Assembly (NCBI RefSeq): GCF_000471905.2
Contig: NW_006497083.1
Coordinates: 3,034,339-3,098,338 of the forward strand
Direction: 5' to 3'
DNA from: Amborella trichopoda
Taxonomy: Eukaryota; Streptophyta; Magnoliopsida; Amborellales; Amborellaceae
Length of the DNA: 64,000 nt
Shown here: positions 32,801 through 44,340 of the stretch, one piece after another
Position numbering within the stretch: the first letter of the stretch is position 1
Layout of the letters: every line of letters begins with the position of its first letter
The notes under the pieces: generated by a model
The model's database searches: none
What the model saw: only the letters and a program-made list of their open reading frames with translations
Told to the model about the DNA's origin: nothing
Made by a program: the position numbers and the translations under genes

Positions 32801-33329
32801 GTGCTTTGATATCGATGCCAATGGTATCTTGAATGTTTCTGCTGAGGACAAGACCACAGGTCAGAAAAACAAGATTACCATTACCAATGACAAGGGGCGT
32901 CTGAGCAAGGAGGAGATTGAGAAAATGGTCCAGGAGGCTGAGAAGTACAAGTCCGAGGATGAGGAACACAAGAAGAGGGTAGAGGCCAAAAATGCCCTTG
33001 AAAACTACGCCTACAACATGAGAAACACAATCAAGGATGACAAGATTGCTGCCAAGCTCGATGCTGCTGACAAGAAGAAGATAGAGGATGCCATTGAGCA
33101 GGCAATTCAATGGCTCGACAACAACCAGTTGGCTGAGGCAGATGAGTTTGAGGACAAGATGAAGGAGCTCGAGACCATTTGCAACCCCATCATTGCTAAG
33201 ATGTATCAGGCTGGTGGGGCTGATATGCCTGGTAGTGCACCTCCATTTGCTGGTGGTGCTGATATGCCTGGTGGTGAGTCCTTCAGCAGCGGTGGTGGTG
33301 CTGGCCCCAAGATCGAGGAGGTCGATTAA
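29833..33329 (+). CDS. HSP70: Cytosolic heat-shock protein 70 (HSP70/HSC70), two exons
   Basis: ATP-driven chaperone that binds exposed hydrophobic peptides in the cytosol and nucleus. Exons 29833-30046 and 31570-33329 join inside the Asp72 codon, the conserved intron position of plant cytosolic HSP70 genes. The intron (30047-31569, 1523 nt) has GTGAGT and GCAG borders. The 657-aa product starts [19 protein letters not shown]. It carries all three family signatures: IDLGTTYS (12-19), [14 protein letters not shown] (203-216) and [15 protein letters not shown] (340-354). The substrate-binding domain follows, then a Gly/Met-rich tail, ending EEVD, the TPR-cochaperone motif of cytosolic members. 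No defect is seen. An in-frame upstream ATG at 29779 is ignored because family proteins start at MAGKGEG. Two heat-shock elements upstream predict heat induction. Confidence 0.97.
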
Positions 33330-33390
33330 GCAATTTTTTCTCCTCTTTTTCAATCCATGGTGCTTGTTTTTTGTATTTGGTGAAGACAAT

Positions 33391-33438
33391 TCCCCCTCCC
33401 CCTTCCCCCTTCCCCCTTCCCCCTTCCCTTTCCCCTTC
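33391..33438 (+). repeat. (TTCCCCC)n tract in the HSP70 3' UTR
   Basis: About five tandem TTCCCCC units 60 nt after the stop codon. The minus strand is G-rich and could form a G-quadruplex; the plus strand could form an i-motif. Confidence 0.85.
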
Positions 33439-33849
33439 TACATATTGCCATTCTCTATTTTTGTTTTGGGATTATGAGCTGCTTTTGATTGCATGCTCAT
33501 CGAATACTCTTGAACTAGTTCTTTTTGGTATAGTTGGTCGGCGGCCTTTTCTAATGGGCCAATTGCCTTTTTTGGCTGGATTTGATAAAATATATTCCCG
33601 TGGGAAATTGGTGGATAACTAAATAGAGTTAGTTTTTTTTCATATGTGTGCGTGTTGGTTTTTATTTGTTAATCTTATTTATTTGGATGCAGTAATGGTT
33701 GTGACTCGATTGTCTCTGAACTCTTTGCATCTGAACTCTTTCCATCATCATTCATTTTGATTTATTAATGTTTATTTACTTGATCGAAGGATGGCTAGTG
33801 ACGGCTCTACCTTATGATTTAAATGAACGGATTGTTCTGTACGTTATTT
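33439..33849 (+). other. HSP70 3' UTR / downstream region
   Basis: T-rich sequence with no exact AATAAA. GATAAAATATATT near 33586 could act as a degenerate polyadenylation signal, but the end of the transcript cannot be fixed. Confidence 0.4.
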
Positions 33850-34543
33850 GGAAAAACTTTACTCATGGTTGTTGAGGCTTTAAACAATCAAATAGAGGCG
33901 CACCTCAATAATTACTAGAAGAGGTTGTCTTGATGTTTAACTTTGAAATGATGACGTTGAGATATATAAACTCTGATATGATGATGTTGAGATCTATATT
34001 AAAAATAAAGGTTCCAAGTTTGGGATATGGTACATCCGGTCATGTATTATTTGTACTGTTAATTTTTAGTATTTTCGAGTGCTTATAGATTTAAGTGTTA
34101 TATAGATGAGTAATGATATTATAAGACCTTTCTCCATCTGTTGTATAGGATTTAAAAAATCACCATTAAATTTGATATGAGTCTATGGAAAAGTTTATAT
34201 ATAATCACCATTAAATTTGGTATGAATTTATAGAAAAGTTATCACATAGGGTGTGAAAAAGTTATTATTTAAAATATGAAAAAGTTATTAGGTGGATGTG
34301 GGATTTGATTTTTATAAATATGTATCAAATTTAATGGTAATTTTTTGGAATTTTATATGATCTTTTTTATAGATTTATTTGATTTATCCAATTTTAAAGA
34401 TTTAAATTCTATAATTGAAGATGGAAATGAGTTTTTGTTGTTGAAAAATCATCTTTACACACTATTTAGGGGTATGCTCTTCTATGATTATTTAGAGGCA
34501 TTTCTATGAAAATTTAGGGCCTTAACTTATGCAAACCACACCC
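33850..34543 (-). mobile_element. Diverged, expanded copy of the MULE-type MITE family
   Basis: Begins GGAAAAACTTTACTCATGGTTG and TTTAAACAATCAAATAGAGGCGCACC, and ends CCTTAACTTATGCAAACCACACCC, matching the terminal regions of the intact copy at 54527-54919. The interior includes a direct duplication near 34155-34245 (AATCACCATTAAATTTG twice). No clear 9-bp duplication was found. Confidence 0.45.
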
Positions 34544-34578
34544 AAAACATAATCTTCATAAATTTTGAAAATTGGAAT

Positions 34579-34690
34579 CAAGTGGGTCGGCATCTGGTTG
34601 TGGGCACGTGCAAGTTTAGACAGCAAGGCGCCTTTGGTCAAGTGGGTCGGCTTCTGGTTGTGCGCATTGACACGTGTAGAGAACAAGGGT
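34579..34690 (+). repeat. 60-bp tandem duplication
   Basis: CAAGTGGGTCGGCATCTGG at 34579 recurs as CAAGTGGGTCGGCTTCTGG at 34639. Confidence 0.8.
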
Positions 34691-34837
34691 ACACATAATT
34701 CTTCAAGTTGTTTGACTCTATCCATTTTAGAAATCTTAATACAAGATCGTGGTTCGTGAGACTACTTGTTTTGGAAGTCGTGGCGAATCCAAATTTTTTG
34801 TCTGCAATTATATGGATTTCCCGTTTAGGATTCACGA

Positions 34838-34943
34838 GACTCGTCTGAGGTTGGGAGGGTATTCTCTTTGGATATAAGATGTGACTCGTCTGAGGTTGGG
34901 AGGGTATTATTCTCTTTGGATATAAGATGTGACTCGTCTGAGG
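34838..34943 (+). repeat. 45/48-bp tandem repeat, about 2.3 copies
   Basis: GACTCGTCTGAGG begins at 34838, 34883 and 34931. The second unit has an extra ATT. Confidence 0.88.
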
Positions 34944-35495
34944 TACAATAGTGTTTTTGCAATCGAAACCAAAGACATCTTGAAATTGTGTAGTGTTGCT
35001 GAAATTTGAGAGAGAGAGACAGAGATATAACTGCTCTGAAAATCAGTGTCTAAAAAAATATATTTTACTACATATTAGTCTGATTTATTTACTTGTTCAT
35101 TTTATGTAGCATGCTTAATTTATAATTTAGGGATATATCTACCTATTCTATTTGCATCACAATTATTATTGCTCGGTATAATTATCCTATGCTTTGGTCT
35201 CTTTAATTGAGAAAATTTCATGATCTTGAATTCATTTTTGTGATTATATTATGCCCTATTTTTGTTGAAAATATCAAATATCATTGTAGGCTCTCTCTCT
35301 AGAGCTAAAACATATTTATATATTTATAAAAACTAGCTGTGTGCAAGAATTGCATAAAGTAGTTTTTTTGCCTTTTTTTTTTTAGTTTCTTGCATCACAG
35401 CAGTGCGAATGTAAGTAGTTCGAGAAAATTTTTCGTTGAGGTCAGCCCACTGAGTGTCGGCAATCATTTTCTTAAATACAATTAAATTTTTGAGC
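34944..35495. other. AT-rich intergenic
   Basis: Nothing recognisable. Confidence 0.5.
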
Positions 35496-35872
35496 TAGTG
35501 TAGTTCTAGAAGGTTGCAACCTTAAACAATCCAATTGAGGGTGCACCTCCAAATTTTATCATAACATGTAATTTTGGTGTAAAACATTCTCAAGATTATC
35601 TCAAAATCTAGTTTTATATCTAATTATCAAATTTTAAATTCTAAAAATGGTTAAAGTCAAGTAGATCTATAAACATATGAAAATCTTGAAAATAGACGGT
35701 CTAGATAATATGTTGCAAGATGCACTATTTTGGGGACTCAAAATCTTTTTTTTTAAAAATTCATACATCCCATTGAGATGATCAATTAGAGAGTTTTTCA
35801 AAATTAAAACAACCTTTTCCGATGGATTTTTTAGGTGCATCTATAATTCTACATTATATAAACTTTTTCCTT
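35496..35872 (-). mobile_element. MULE-type MITE copy, inverted
   Basis: Reverse complement of the 54527-54919 family member. It has AAGGTTGCAACCTTAAACAATCC at the left end and TATAAACTTTTTCC at the right end. The right-hand palindrome has been lost. Boundaries approximate. Confidence 0.65.
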
Positions 35873-36354
35873 TAGGCATTATCTAAAATTAAAAGTGGCA
35901 TTTAGGTTAATCATGTCAGAACTATCTAAACTTGAAAAACTTAATGGAACTAATTTTTCTATGTAGAAAAGAAAAATTAAATTTACTTGCTTTCAAAATA
36001 GGGTGGATTATGTTCTAGATACAGAACCACCAATTTTAGACTTGTGAATTTTTTAATCCTCAATCCATCTCCAACATGGATTTGAGAAGGGTGCATCTAC
36101 TACAGTAGGCACATTCTTGGATGCATCTAAACCCTAACCTAAGGAGATGGTTGAATTGGTATTTTACCCTTGCTTTGTTTTTTTGTTTTTTGTTTTTTAA
36201 AAACTGCTAATTGAGAGTAGTATTTCAGATAAAATTAAAATGAGTTAGTGTATTCGTTTATCATCATGTTGGTAGCCAAGGCAACATTTTTTGCTTGCAC
36301 CTTTTGCATTGGAACACATTGTGAAACATGAATCTTGAGGATACTTTTGTAAAA

Positions 36355-37052
36355 GGAAAGGGTTTATATAAGGTGTCAACCTTATATCGGTATAAGACTA
36401 TAAGTAAGGTGTACCTCAAAAATCTACCCAAAAAGATAATTCTGATGTTGAAAATCCTTACAATTGATCATTTTGACCTTATGATGTATGGATATTAAAA
36501 AAAAAAGAGAGAAAAAAGGTAGCGGGTAGCATGCGGCCAGCCCGCATATTGTAGAAATGTGGGTTTGACGAGAAATATATTTTCAAATATAATTTGATCC
36601 TAATTTTTAGAATATATATAATCTTTAACATGGAGATCATGAGTATGAATTTTTCTTTTGAAAACTAGAAATAATAATTATATTNNNNNNNNNNNNNNNN
36701 NNNNACCTATTTGCATCTATCTTTAAGATAGATGCTTTATACCTCTGGACCGCATATTGTAGAAATGAGGTCCAGCGCGCATGAAACAATTTTTCACAAA
36801 AACAAAGATTCAACTAGGGGCGCATCTTGCAGCACATTTTTAAGACTGTTTAATCTTCAAAATTTTCAAATGTTTATAGATTTGCTCGATCTATACTATT
36901 TTTGAAAATTTAAATTTCATAATAGGGGTGGTAATAAATTTTTAGATTATTGTAAAAGCTTATGACATGGAAATTGCATCCTTTAGCAAGATTTAGAAGT
37001 GCAACCTCTCTTTGATTGTTTAAGGTCAAAACCTTATACGAACCAAACTCTT
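36355..37052. mobile_element. MULE-type MITE copy with an insertion and an assembly gap
   Basis: The left end (GGAAAGGGTTTATATAAGGTGTCAACC) and right end (TTAAGGTCAAAACCTTATACGAACC) are inverted family termini. The 9-bp repeat TTTGTAAAA flanks it at 36346-36354 and 37053-37061. The middle holds unrelated sequence and 20 N, so the element is longer than its relatives. Confidence 0.6.
36685..36704. other. Assembly gap (20 N)
   Basis: Twenty N inside the MITE. Confidence 0.99.
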
Positions 37053-37061
37053 TTTGTAAAA

Positions 37062-38634
37062 ATAAAAGATAGAAACCTCGCAACTGTACTATTTACAGTG
37101 GGATATTGTATTAACGGTTTTAAGAGCATATTATTGAAATGGTGGCAGAGGACACAAGGTTTTATGAAACATCCTAAATGTAATTTTTGGCTGCCACCAG
37201 TGTTAAATGAGTTGGGCTTCCTCCTTTCACACAAACTAGAATTTATATAACCTAAGCGTCTAAGCTTTTATTTGATATTTCATCTTTTTGTTTTTCGATG
37301 TCTTTTTTCTTGGTTTCACTGGTGGATGTCTTTTCATTTCGTTCAAAAATTCTACAAAGCTCAAGGGAGTCGTAGTTTACAATTTCTCGTTTTACAAATT
37401 TTAGACAATTTTAATCAAATATTACAACACCTTCTGCAGGAAGGGTGCCGGAACAAAAAGGTTGTGAACATACATTTTGCAATTCTCACTTATTGTACAT
37501 AAAATGACATCTTAGCTATGGCGAGGTCTAAATCCATTATAAACTATAGGAATTCTTCAACTTATGGATATAACATTATACTGGCAGAATTCACACTTGA
37601 GAATCACATAGAGCAAAGGAAATAGAGTTCCTCAGTTTCTCTTAATATTGGATGACTGGGTTATTCTCCTCATTTATCTGGCTCTTATTCCACCAAATGA
37701 GGGTTTTCAAATGGGGTTCAACCAAGGAGGATGATTAGGGGCCTGTTTATAAGTTGCCCATAATGCAGTTGTTTACAATCGTAGGTGTTTCTTAAGGGGT
37801 TCATGGCTAGAACAATTTAACCCCTCTTTTACATCAAACTCAACTCATTTGGGATATAGAGGTAAAACTATAGAAACCTGTTTAACCCCATCCTTGTTAA
37901 GATTGGTCCTCATCCAAAATAGCTCTAGCCCTAAGCATTGAACCTTGAAATTCATTGTAGTAACTAACTGCATTTGGGAATTTTGCTTGAGATCTCCTTT
38001 ACTTTTGGGGAATTTTCTCTTTGGTTCACTTCAGCCACAAGCCTATGAATCAGACATGCCTATACACATCCAAAAGCTCAAAATGACACATTGATTGGTC
38101 TTTCAATGAAAGGTCTTTCCCAATTCTGATTGATTCATTCGAAATTTACAGGTGAGAAACCCTAGCACTCTTACTCTACCGTGACCTCTACTGCGAACCG
38201 GTTTTCGTTGAATGGAATGGGTGAGTAAACACTAATTTTTTTGGTGCTTTTTTTGCCCCTTTTTATCATTTTATTGTGCATTCTTATGCCCATAACTCAA
38301 GTTTTTTGAGTTTGCGAACACTGTATTGAACAATGGTATTTGACAGGAACGAACTTCTTATGGTCTTGATTTTATTTTTGTCCTAATATTCATAAATCTG
38401 GTTGGCAGCATGTGACAAAGCTGTAGTTTTACCTTGTTCCTTTCTTTGTGAGAAGAGTTGATAGATTATACTGGATTGAATTAACCAACCAGACATTTAT
38501 TTAATGTAATTGAAATCATGGACGATTCTGTTAAATATTTGAGTTGGAATGCACTGCTTAAATATTTCACAAGAAGAATTTCCTATACTAGATATATCTA
38601 TTATGTCATGGTGCATGTAATGTGGTGCATGTAA
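37062..38634. other. Intergenic, possible lost promoter or first exon
   Basis: Mostly featureless. Around 38155-38230 the sequence GAGAAACCCTAGC...GAATGGGTGAGTAAAC looks like a plant 5' UTR ending in a splice donor. No downstream exon is recognisable, and the copia-like element starts 400 bp later. Confidence 0.3.
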
Positions 38635-39071
38635 TGTTGTCTGAGACGTTTTTCGAACATGTATCATCTCTTCTAAATGTATGGTTACTGGAGCTTCAAA
38701 GGTTTGGGCAAAGACATGGTATTTTCCTTGTTAAGATATGGATCCGTGGATATCTCGGGTTCATATTGATATACATCATTATGGATGTATATGTATATAT
38801 CTTTTGATAAGGTTAGGTATCTAGAAGATGGAGACCAAGTTACTTGGTCTTCAAGTTATCATAATATATTTATCTCATGTAATTGTATGATTGTCCTCTA
38901 TATATAGATGTGCTTATTGATATAAACGTTCATCCAAAATAGTGAAGATGTAGCAAGTTGGATTTTAGATCCGTAGACGTAATGCTTCAGCCTGAACCAC
39001 GTAAATGTTGTGTTTTATCTTCTTCTCTCTCCATTCAATGTCTGTGCATGCATGCTCCCACGAACTCTAAC
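38635..39071 (+). repeat. 5' LTR of the short copia-like element
   Basis: Begins TGTTGTC and ends at the PBS. Contains CTATATATAGATG as a likely TATA box. Confidence 0.75.
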
Positions 39072-39761
39072 TTGGTATCAGAGTCACCATATCCTGCTCC
39101 GCTCCGATTTGAGCTCGTCAACCTCAGATATGAGGTCAGAAAATTTCATTGTTATTGGCTCATATTCGTTCGGGAAATTTCATTATTATTCAAGTTCCGA
39201 AAATTTCGTGGTATGCAAATCCCGCCTCGCTTGAATAAATATGTTCGTTGTTCAATGGTTTTCAGCAAGAAGATGCTCATGACTTCGATTCTTTTGAGGT
39301 TCTCTGATTCTCTTTCGGTGTTCTTTGACTTTCTTTTGGAGTATTCTGATTATTATACAAATCTTTTAGGGTATCCTCTTTTTTGGAGAGGGCAGATGGT
39401 GATTTGTCGCCCTTCGATTCAGATGACTTTGGACTTTTCCATATTCCAGCCAAGAAAGCTCCCATTGAGAAGGTCACGCGATGGAGGCAAGCAGCACTTG
39501 TACTCATGCAGCTAGTGAAGGGAAAGTACCAAGTCCTCCTCAAGACGTTACTAGACCGGTTCCATATGGTTATGGAATTGGTCTCGATGAGCTTGTTGCA
39601 ATGAGCTGCGATCATAACCTTCTTGCCTTGCAGGACATGGAAGGTTTATTGTCACAGGTTTCCGGCCAAAGACCCACTCTAAAGATATCGACTTTCTCTC
39701 TCTTGATTGGGGATAAATTCAAGCTTCGAAGGTAAGAGAGAGAAAAGTAATAGTATTTAAA

Positions 39762-39857
39762 TGTTGTCTGAGACGTTTTCCGAACATGTATCATCCCTTC
39801 TAAATGTATGGTTACTTGAGCTTCAAAGGTTTAGGCAAAGACATGGTGTTTTCCTTG
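39762..39857 (+). repeat. Truncated 3' LTR of the short copia-like element
   Basis: Matches 38635-38731 almost exactly, then diverges after TTTTCCTTG. Confidence 0.8.
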
Positions 39858-40967
39858 CGTTTAAAAATCCAAAATCTTTAACTATAAAAGAAAAGAAATT
39901 CCAAACCCTTTTACATAATGTGAATGTGCAAAGCTGACATGCATAAACGAATAAATGGTCCAAAATTTTACTTATTGAAAAAATATTTGAAATCCTAATT
40001 GGACTTTTCCTTTTTTAATGTTTTCATTTGGAGCTAGGATGCTAATAGGTGAGAACTGGGTAGTTGGGATTGCTGAGGAGCATATGCATGCCCCAAACTT
40101 TATTGCTTGATTTGGCCCTTGTTTTCCTTTGAACTCCTTTCTTTTGCTTTTCAGAGAATGTCAATACAATCATTGTACTGCATGTTAAGTTCACATTCAA
40201 AGGATTGGCAGGCTAAGATATGACAGAATTGGATTTTCATGGGTTTTTCAATACGCTCTATTTTTTTGTGATATAAACTTGAATGCAATAACATATCTAT
40301 AACAGACTATAACAGGAAAACGAGGAAGTTGCAAGCATATTCCGTTGCACCTATGCAATGGGAAAGAACCATATTTAATAGAAGATTGTGGTTGCCGTTT
40401 TTTTTAGGTAAGTCAATGGGATAACGAGTCCCTATTCATTTTGTTTTTATTAATGAACACAAGAAAAAAGTTACATCACAGAGGATAATATGTACGAGAA
40501 ATTAACCAGGCCCTTCCTGCGAAATGAACAGAGTGACAAAATTAGGGGGACATGCCCGTTAAACTGTGGTTTGTGCATGAATGCCGCCTCAAGGCAATCA
40601 GCAGTCAGATTCACCTCCCAAAATATATACAATATCGCCATTGGTGATCTGCAAAGAAGTAGAGCTTTGCCCTACAGTTGAACAAAAGGATGAGAAACCT
40701 CCATGGGGGAGAGTTGTGGTAGGTGAGTGCTAGCAACTTGTGAATGTTTCGGATAGGATGTTTGACCAATTCTTTGTCCTTATCTTTTTACTGTGGTCTT
40801 AATTTTGATTTCTTCTTGTTTTATAGGAGAATGAAACAAAAAGTACGCACCACATGTTACAAGGTCCCAAATGACCTATAAAGGAACAAGTTCAATATTT
40901 TAACACCTTGGACTACTTTGGGGATTTCGAATTGATATCAAGAGTTTATGTTCTGGTTGGATGTTGT
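39858..40967. other. Intergenic; possible LINE RNase H fragment on the minus strand
   Basis: The minus strand at about 40690-40490 has a frame with EVNLTADCL followed by a hydrophobic stretch. This resembles the REANxxADxLA end of the RNase H domain in plant LINEs and related proteins. The match is short. Nothing else recognised. Confidence 0.25.
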
Positions 40968-40975
40968 CCACTGGG

Positions 40976-41630
40976 CAAGGTTTTTGGACTCGGCCGAGGT
41001 GACTCGGACTCGGCTTATGGTGAACTACGTACTGATTTTATTTATATATTGTTATTCGCAATCTTATTCATATTGCACCTAAGTGGCTTGTTGGTCATTA
41101 CATATGCTGATGCTGCCTCATGTCTGCAGGGGCACGATCTCCTATTTTTTTTATTAAAAAAATTGACGTCTTATATTAGATTAAAAATATAAAAAATAAA
41201 AAAACAATGGACTCAAGTGGTGCAAGGGGCGGGATTTGAGGCCAAGATCCCGACATATTTTATTTTATTAAAAAATATAAAATAACAAAGCAATGAACTC
41301 AAGTGGTGCACAAGGGCCGGATTTGAGGCCTTGACCTCTTATAAAAAACGTATTTTATTTTATTAAAACATATAAAATAAAAAAACAATGAACTCAAGTG
41401 GTGCGCAAGAGCCCTCGACCTCTTATAAAAAAGGCACCAGCAATTTACCAATACACTACTTCCTTACTATTGTAAAATTTAGCTATTGTATTATATATAA
41501 ACCTTATTTACGTTCATTATTCTTTTTTAAAGTATGATATGAACTCGCCCGAGTTACTCGAACCCGGGAGAGTGACTCACCTCGGCCAAAGTCTGAGTAT
41601 ATATTAGTCGAGTCGATTTTTTGAACATTA
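40976..41630. mobile_element. 655-bp hAT-type nonautonomous element
   Basis: The left end is CAAGGTTTTTGGACTCGGCC and the right end is the inverse of TAATGTTCAAAAAATCGACTCG. Flanking octamers CCACTGGG (40968-40975) and CCACTAGA (41631-41638) differ by two transitions, an 8-bp target duplication. Subterminal regions repeat GACTCGG/CTCGGCC words. The interior is a three-copy tandem repeat. Confidence 0.75.
41191..41432 (+). repeat. Three-copy tandem repeat of about 105 bp inside the hAT element
   Basis: Each unit has AACAATGRACTCAAGTGGTGC and, in two of them, GATTTGAGGCC. The third is shortened. Confidence 0.8.
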
Positions 41631-41638
41631 CCACTAGA

Positions 41639-42156
41639 ATTCTATCAATCAAGATAAATGAATTGTAGTCATCTGAGTAGAGTTCAAAGGAAAACCGCTC
41701 ACTGTGAGAGCATATCCGAGATTAATTGATAAGACAAATAAAAGTAAATATCAACTTCATTAAGGATAAAAAACGATCAGTTTTTTACGATACACAATTT
41801 CCAGGTTTTAAGACCATAAATCAAATGGAAGAGCCTATCTGTTTAGTTTTCAATAAGAGGCATCCCATGGGATGGGTTCAACTTATGCAACAAATGCCTC
41901 TCCTCCTCTTTTTCAATTGAGAAATTCTTCATTGGATTACTGATTGGTATATAAATTTTACACATCTGGTATATTAAACCAGGAATGAGTTCGTACTGCA
42001 ATACTTGGCGGCAAATGCCTCTTTAAAGATGTTGGCCGAGAGAATGCAGATTAGGAGGGCCCCAATGGGTTTCAATAGGGATGGATTTTGTGTAGACACG
42101 CCTTGTCTTTGTCTCTCTAGAAAGAGATAAGGGAAGCTTCCTCTGATATGTCACAT
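41639..42156. other. Intergenic before the LINE
   Basis: No gene recognised. The LINE 5' end may lie here but its boundary is not visible. Confidence 0.4.
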
Positions 42157-42350
42157 TGCATGAAGATTGAGAAAGATAATTGAGAAAGAGTAGAGATTGC
42201 CTCGTGAAGGAGAAAGAGTAGAGATTGCATGAAGATTGAGGAAGATAATTGAGAAAGAGTAGAGATTGCCTCGTGAAGGAGAAAGAGTAGAGATTGCATG
42301 AAGATTGAGGAAGATAATTGAGAAAGAGTAGAGATTGCCTCGTGAAGGAG
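42157..42350 (+). repeat. 69-bp tandem repeat, about 2.8 copies
   Basis: Units starting TGCATGAAGATTGAG at 42157, 42226 and 42295 are nearly identical. The period is a multiple of three, which explains a repeating open frame on the minus strand that is not a real gene. It is just upstream of the LINE coding region and may be its 5' UTR promoter array. Confidence 0.9.
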
Positions 42351-42599
42351 ATAGAGAGAGGAAGAGATTTGAGATAAGGATGATTGAGATTGAGAAAGAT
42401 GTAAGGAAGAGGTCCTGATCGTCTAATTTCTCAGGGAAGGTGGTGAGATCATCAGAGAACGAGAAAAAAGATTACTTTCAGTGGTGATCGTTATTTTCAA
42501 AAAGGTGTTTGGTGAGATTGGTTTGTTTAAAAAATGGGTGGATAGGACTTAGTCTTCTATTCCTAGTCTTTGTCGGTCCATTTCTGGAGGTATAATTAT

Positions 42600-44340
42600 T
42601 TGTTTTATTAGATCTGCAATAGTAGTCTCACAATGCTTTTGGAAGTATAGAGGTGTAGATTATTTTGTTGATAAATGGGGTCCTACTTTAGAGACTTCTA
42701 TGATCAAACTAAGATTTGCTTGGCTTGCTGTGTCTGGTATTTCAATCATCGCTCGGTCTTCTACTGTTTTTAGAGATGTGGCCAATCTTTGTGGTTGTCT
42801 TATTAAGATTGATTGGAATCTGACAAACTATCATTCTTGGTCTTTTTGGTGGAAATATGAGGATTGAAATATCCCAAGGAAGGTATCCTCAAGCTTGGGG
42901 CTTTTGATTTTAAATTATCTTTTAAAGATATCAATGTACAGAATGGAAAAGTTGGGGTACCACCTCAGATAGCGACCCAGCTTCCTACGCAGAGGAAAAT
43001 TAATGTTTATCAGAAAGTACAAAATGATGAGTTCAGTGGACCAAATTGTGAGATCAGGGACAACCACATGGAGGATGGAAAGGTAGTCAATCCTCTTTTG
43101 CTGTTTCTAAGAAACTGCCTTTTTTCAAGAGGCAAGTATGGCTACCTAAGAATAAGAAGTTTGATGATGGATACTTCTATTCACGATAAGGGTAAAAAGG
43201 CCGACTCTATTTTGAATGGTAGCAAACATTTTTTGGATTCTAGTGAGGATTCTCAATTTGTTGATGGCTATGATAATTTTGCAAAAATTAAGAGAAGGGG
43301 ACGTGATTCTTTGAATGAAGAGAAGATTGAAGAGCTCATACATGTGGAAGGAAGTAGGGAGCCTCAGAAAGGTCATTGCTCAGGGACCAAAGATGTGGAA
43401 CCTTTAAGAAGCAGTGCTAATTTTGTGTTGGAGAAGGAACCAACTGCCTCTAATGCTATGATTGCAGATACTATATGCAAAAATATTGCCTCAATAAGAT
43501 GGTTTTAGAAAAGGAAGGTGGTGAGTTGTTACAACCCATCTATTGGACTAAGGAAGAGGCCATTCTTGCTTTGGCTAATCTTCTGTTTCAGGCGGATAAG
43601 ATCTTTTCCTCTTTGGGGTTTGATATGGCGGAAGGATGGTTGCCCTTTAAGAAGGCTGCACATAAAAAGGTGGTTCCGGTCAAGCCAAAGGGCTCCACCT
43701 GAAAAACAAGGGCTACCAATTATTGTGGCGGATGGCATTGGAGAAAATCATCAGTTTACTTCCACCATCTGAGTCGGGTACATTACTTTTTGGTGAGCAA
43801 TTTGATGCTTGGTTTGGAGAGGAAATTGCATTTGTGCCACCTTTGATGCAACTAGAGGAGGTTGAACAAGAGGTATTAGAGGGTTATACTGCCAACGTTT
43901 TAGAATTCCCTGCAGGAGGTGAGGGGAATATACCAAAAGATGTTAGTGCATTGAATAATGCTGATAATAGTGTTGGTGGTTAGGCGTTTGTTAATGGAGG
44001 AGCTGAGCAGGTGGCTGGAATTTTTGCTGATGGGGTTATTGGTAATGGGAAGGACAATTAAGTGCAATTATCAGCTTCAGATAAGGACTATATGGAGACG
44101 TTCTTAGTTATGAGAGTTGATTTCCATTAGGCCACACGTGAGGTTCTAGAAGAGATGAAAGAAAAGTTGAAGAAGGGAGTGTTAGATGATCTAGAGTCTC
44201 AGCAAACTCTGGTTTCAGTAGGTAGGGATGTTTCTGTGGTTACGCAGGTTTGGAAGACGAAAGGAAAGATCCCATTGCAGGCAACTAGGCATTCTGCCAA
44301 AATTGCTGCAAAATCAAACCAAGAATTCATGATGAGGGGG
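42600..44340 (+). pseudogene. LINE ORF1 (Gag-like, DUF4283-type), disabled
   Basis: The start contains LRFAWLAVSGISIIARSSTV, then VFRDVANLCGCLIKIDWNLT. This matches the end of the DUF4283 domain, where W...GIP..W.....++++G.++.+D is typical. An open stretch at 42864-43508 and later fragments (to about 44340) follow in shifting frames, with charged, low-complexity content as in ORF1 linkers. The CCHC knuckle usual in ORF1 was not recognised. RNA-binding role by family. Confidence 0.55.

Larger units (their letters stand above)
38635..39857 (+). mobile_element. Short copia-like LTR element with a truncated 3' LTR
   Basis: The 5' LTR (38635 to about 39071) starts TGTTGTCTGAGACG and is followed by a primer-binding site TGGTATCAGAGTC at 39073-39085. 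The same LTR start recurs at 39762 and stays nearly identical to 39857, then stops matching, so the 3' LTR keeps only 96 bp. The interior is about 690 bp, too short for a polyprotein. A short open frame at 39481-39735 (MEASSTCTHAASEG...) shows no known domain. It is either a nonautonomous (TRIM/LARD-like) element or an internal deletion. Confidence 0.75.

Noticed and set aside
32667-33389. 240-aa minus-strand open frame over HSP70 exon 2
   Set aside because: Antisense shadow of the biased codon use in HSP70; no domain, and the sense frame is fully explained.
40490-40681. 63-aa plus-strand frame with Cys residues as a small zinc protein
   Set aside because: No conserved spacing of Cys/His. 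The minus strand shows a weak RNase H-like stretch that explains the region better.
42117-42299. Minus-strand open frame with 23-aa repeats
   Set aside because: Product of the 69-bp tandem repeat, whose period is a multiple of three.
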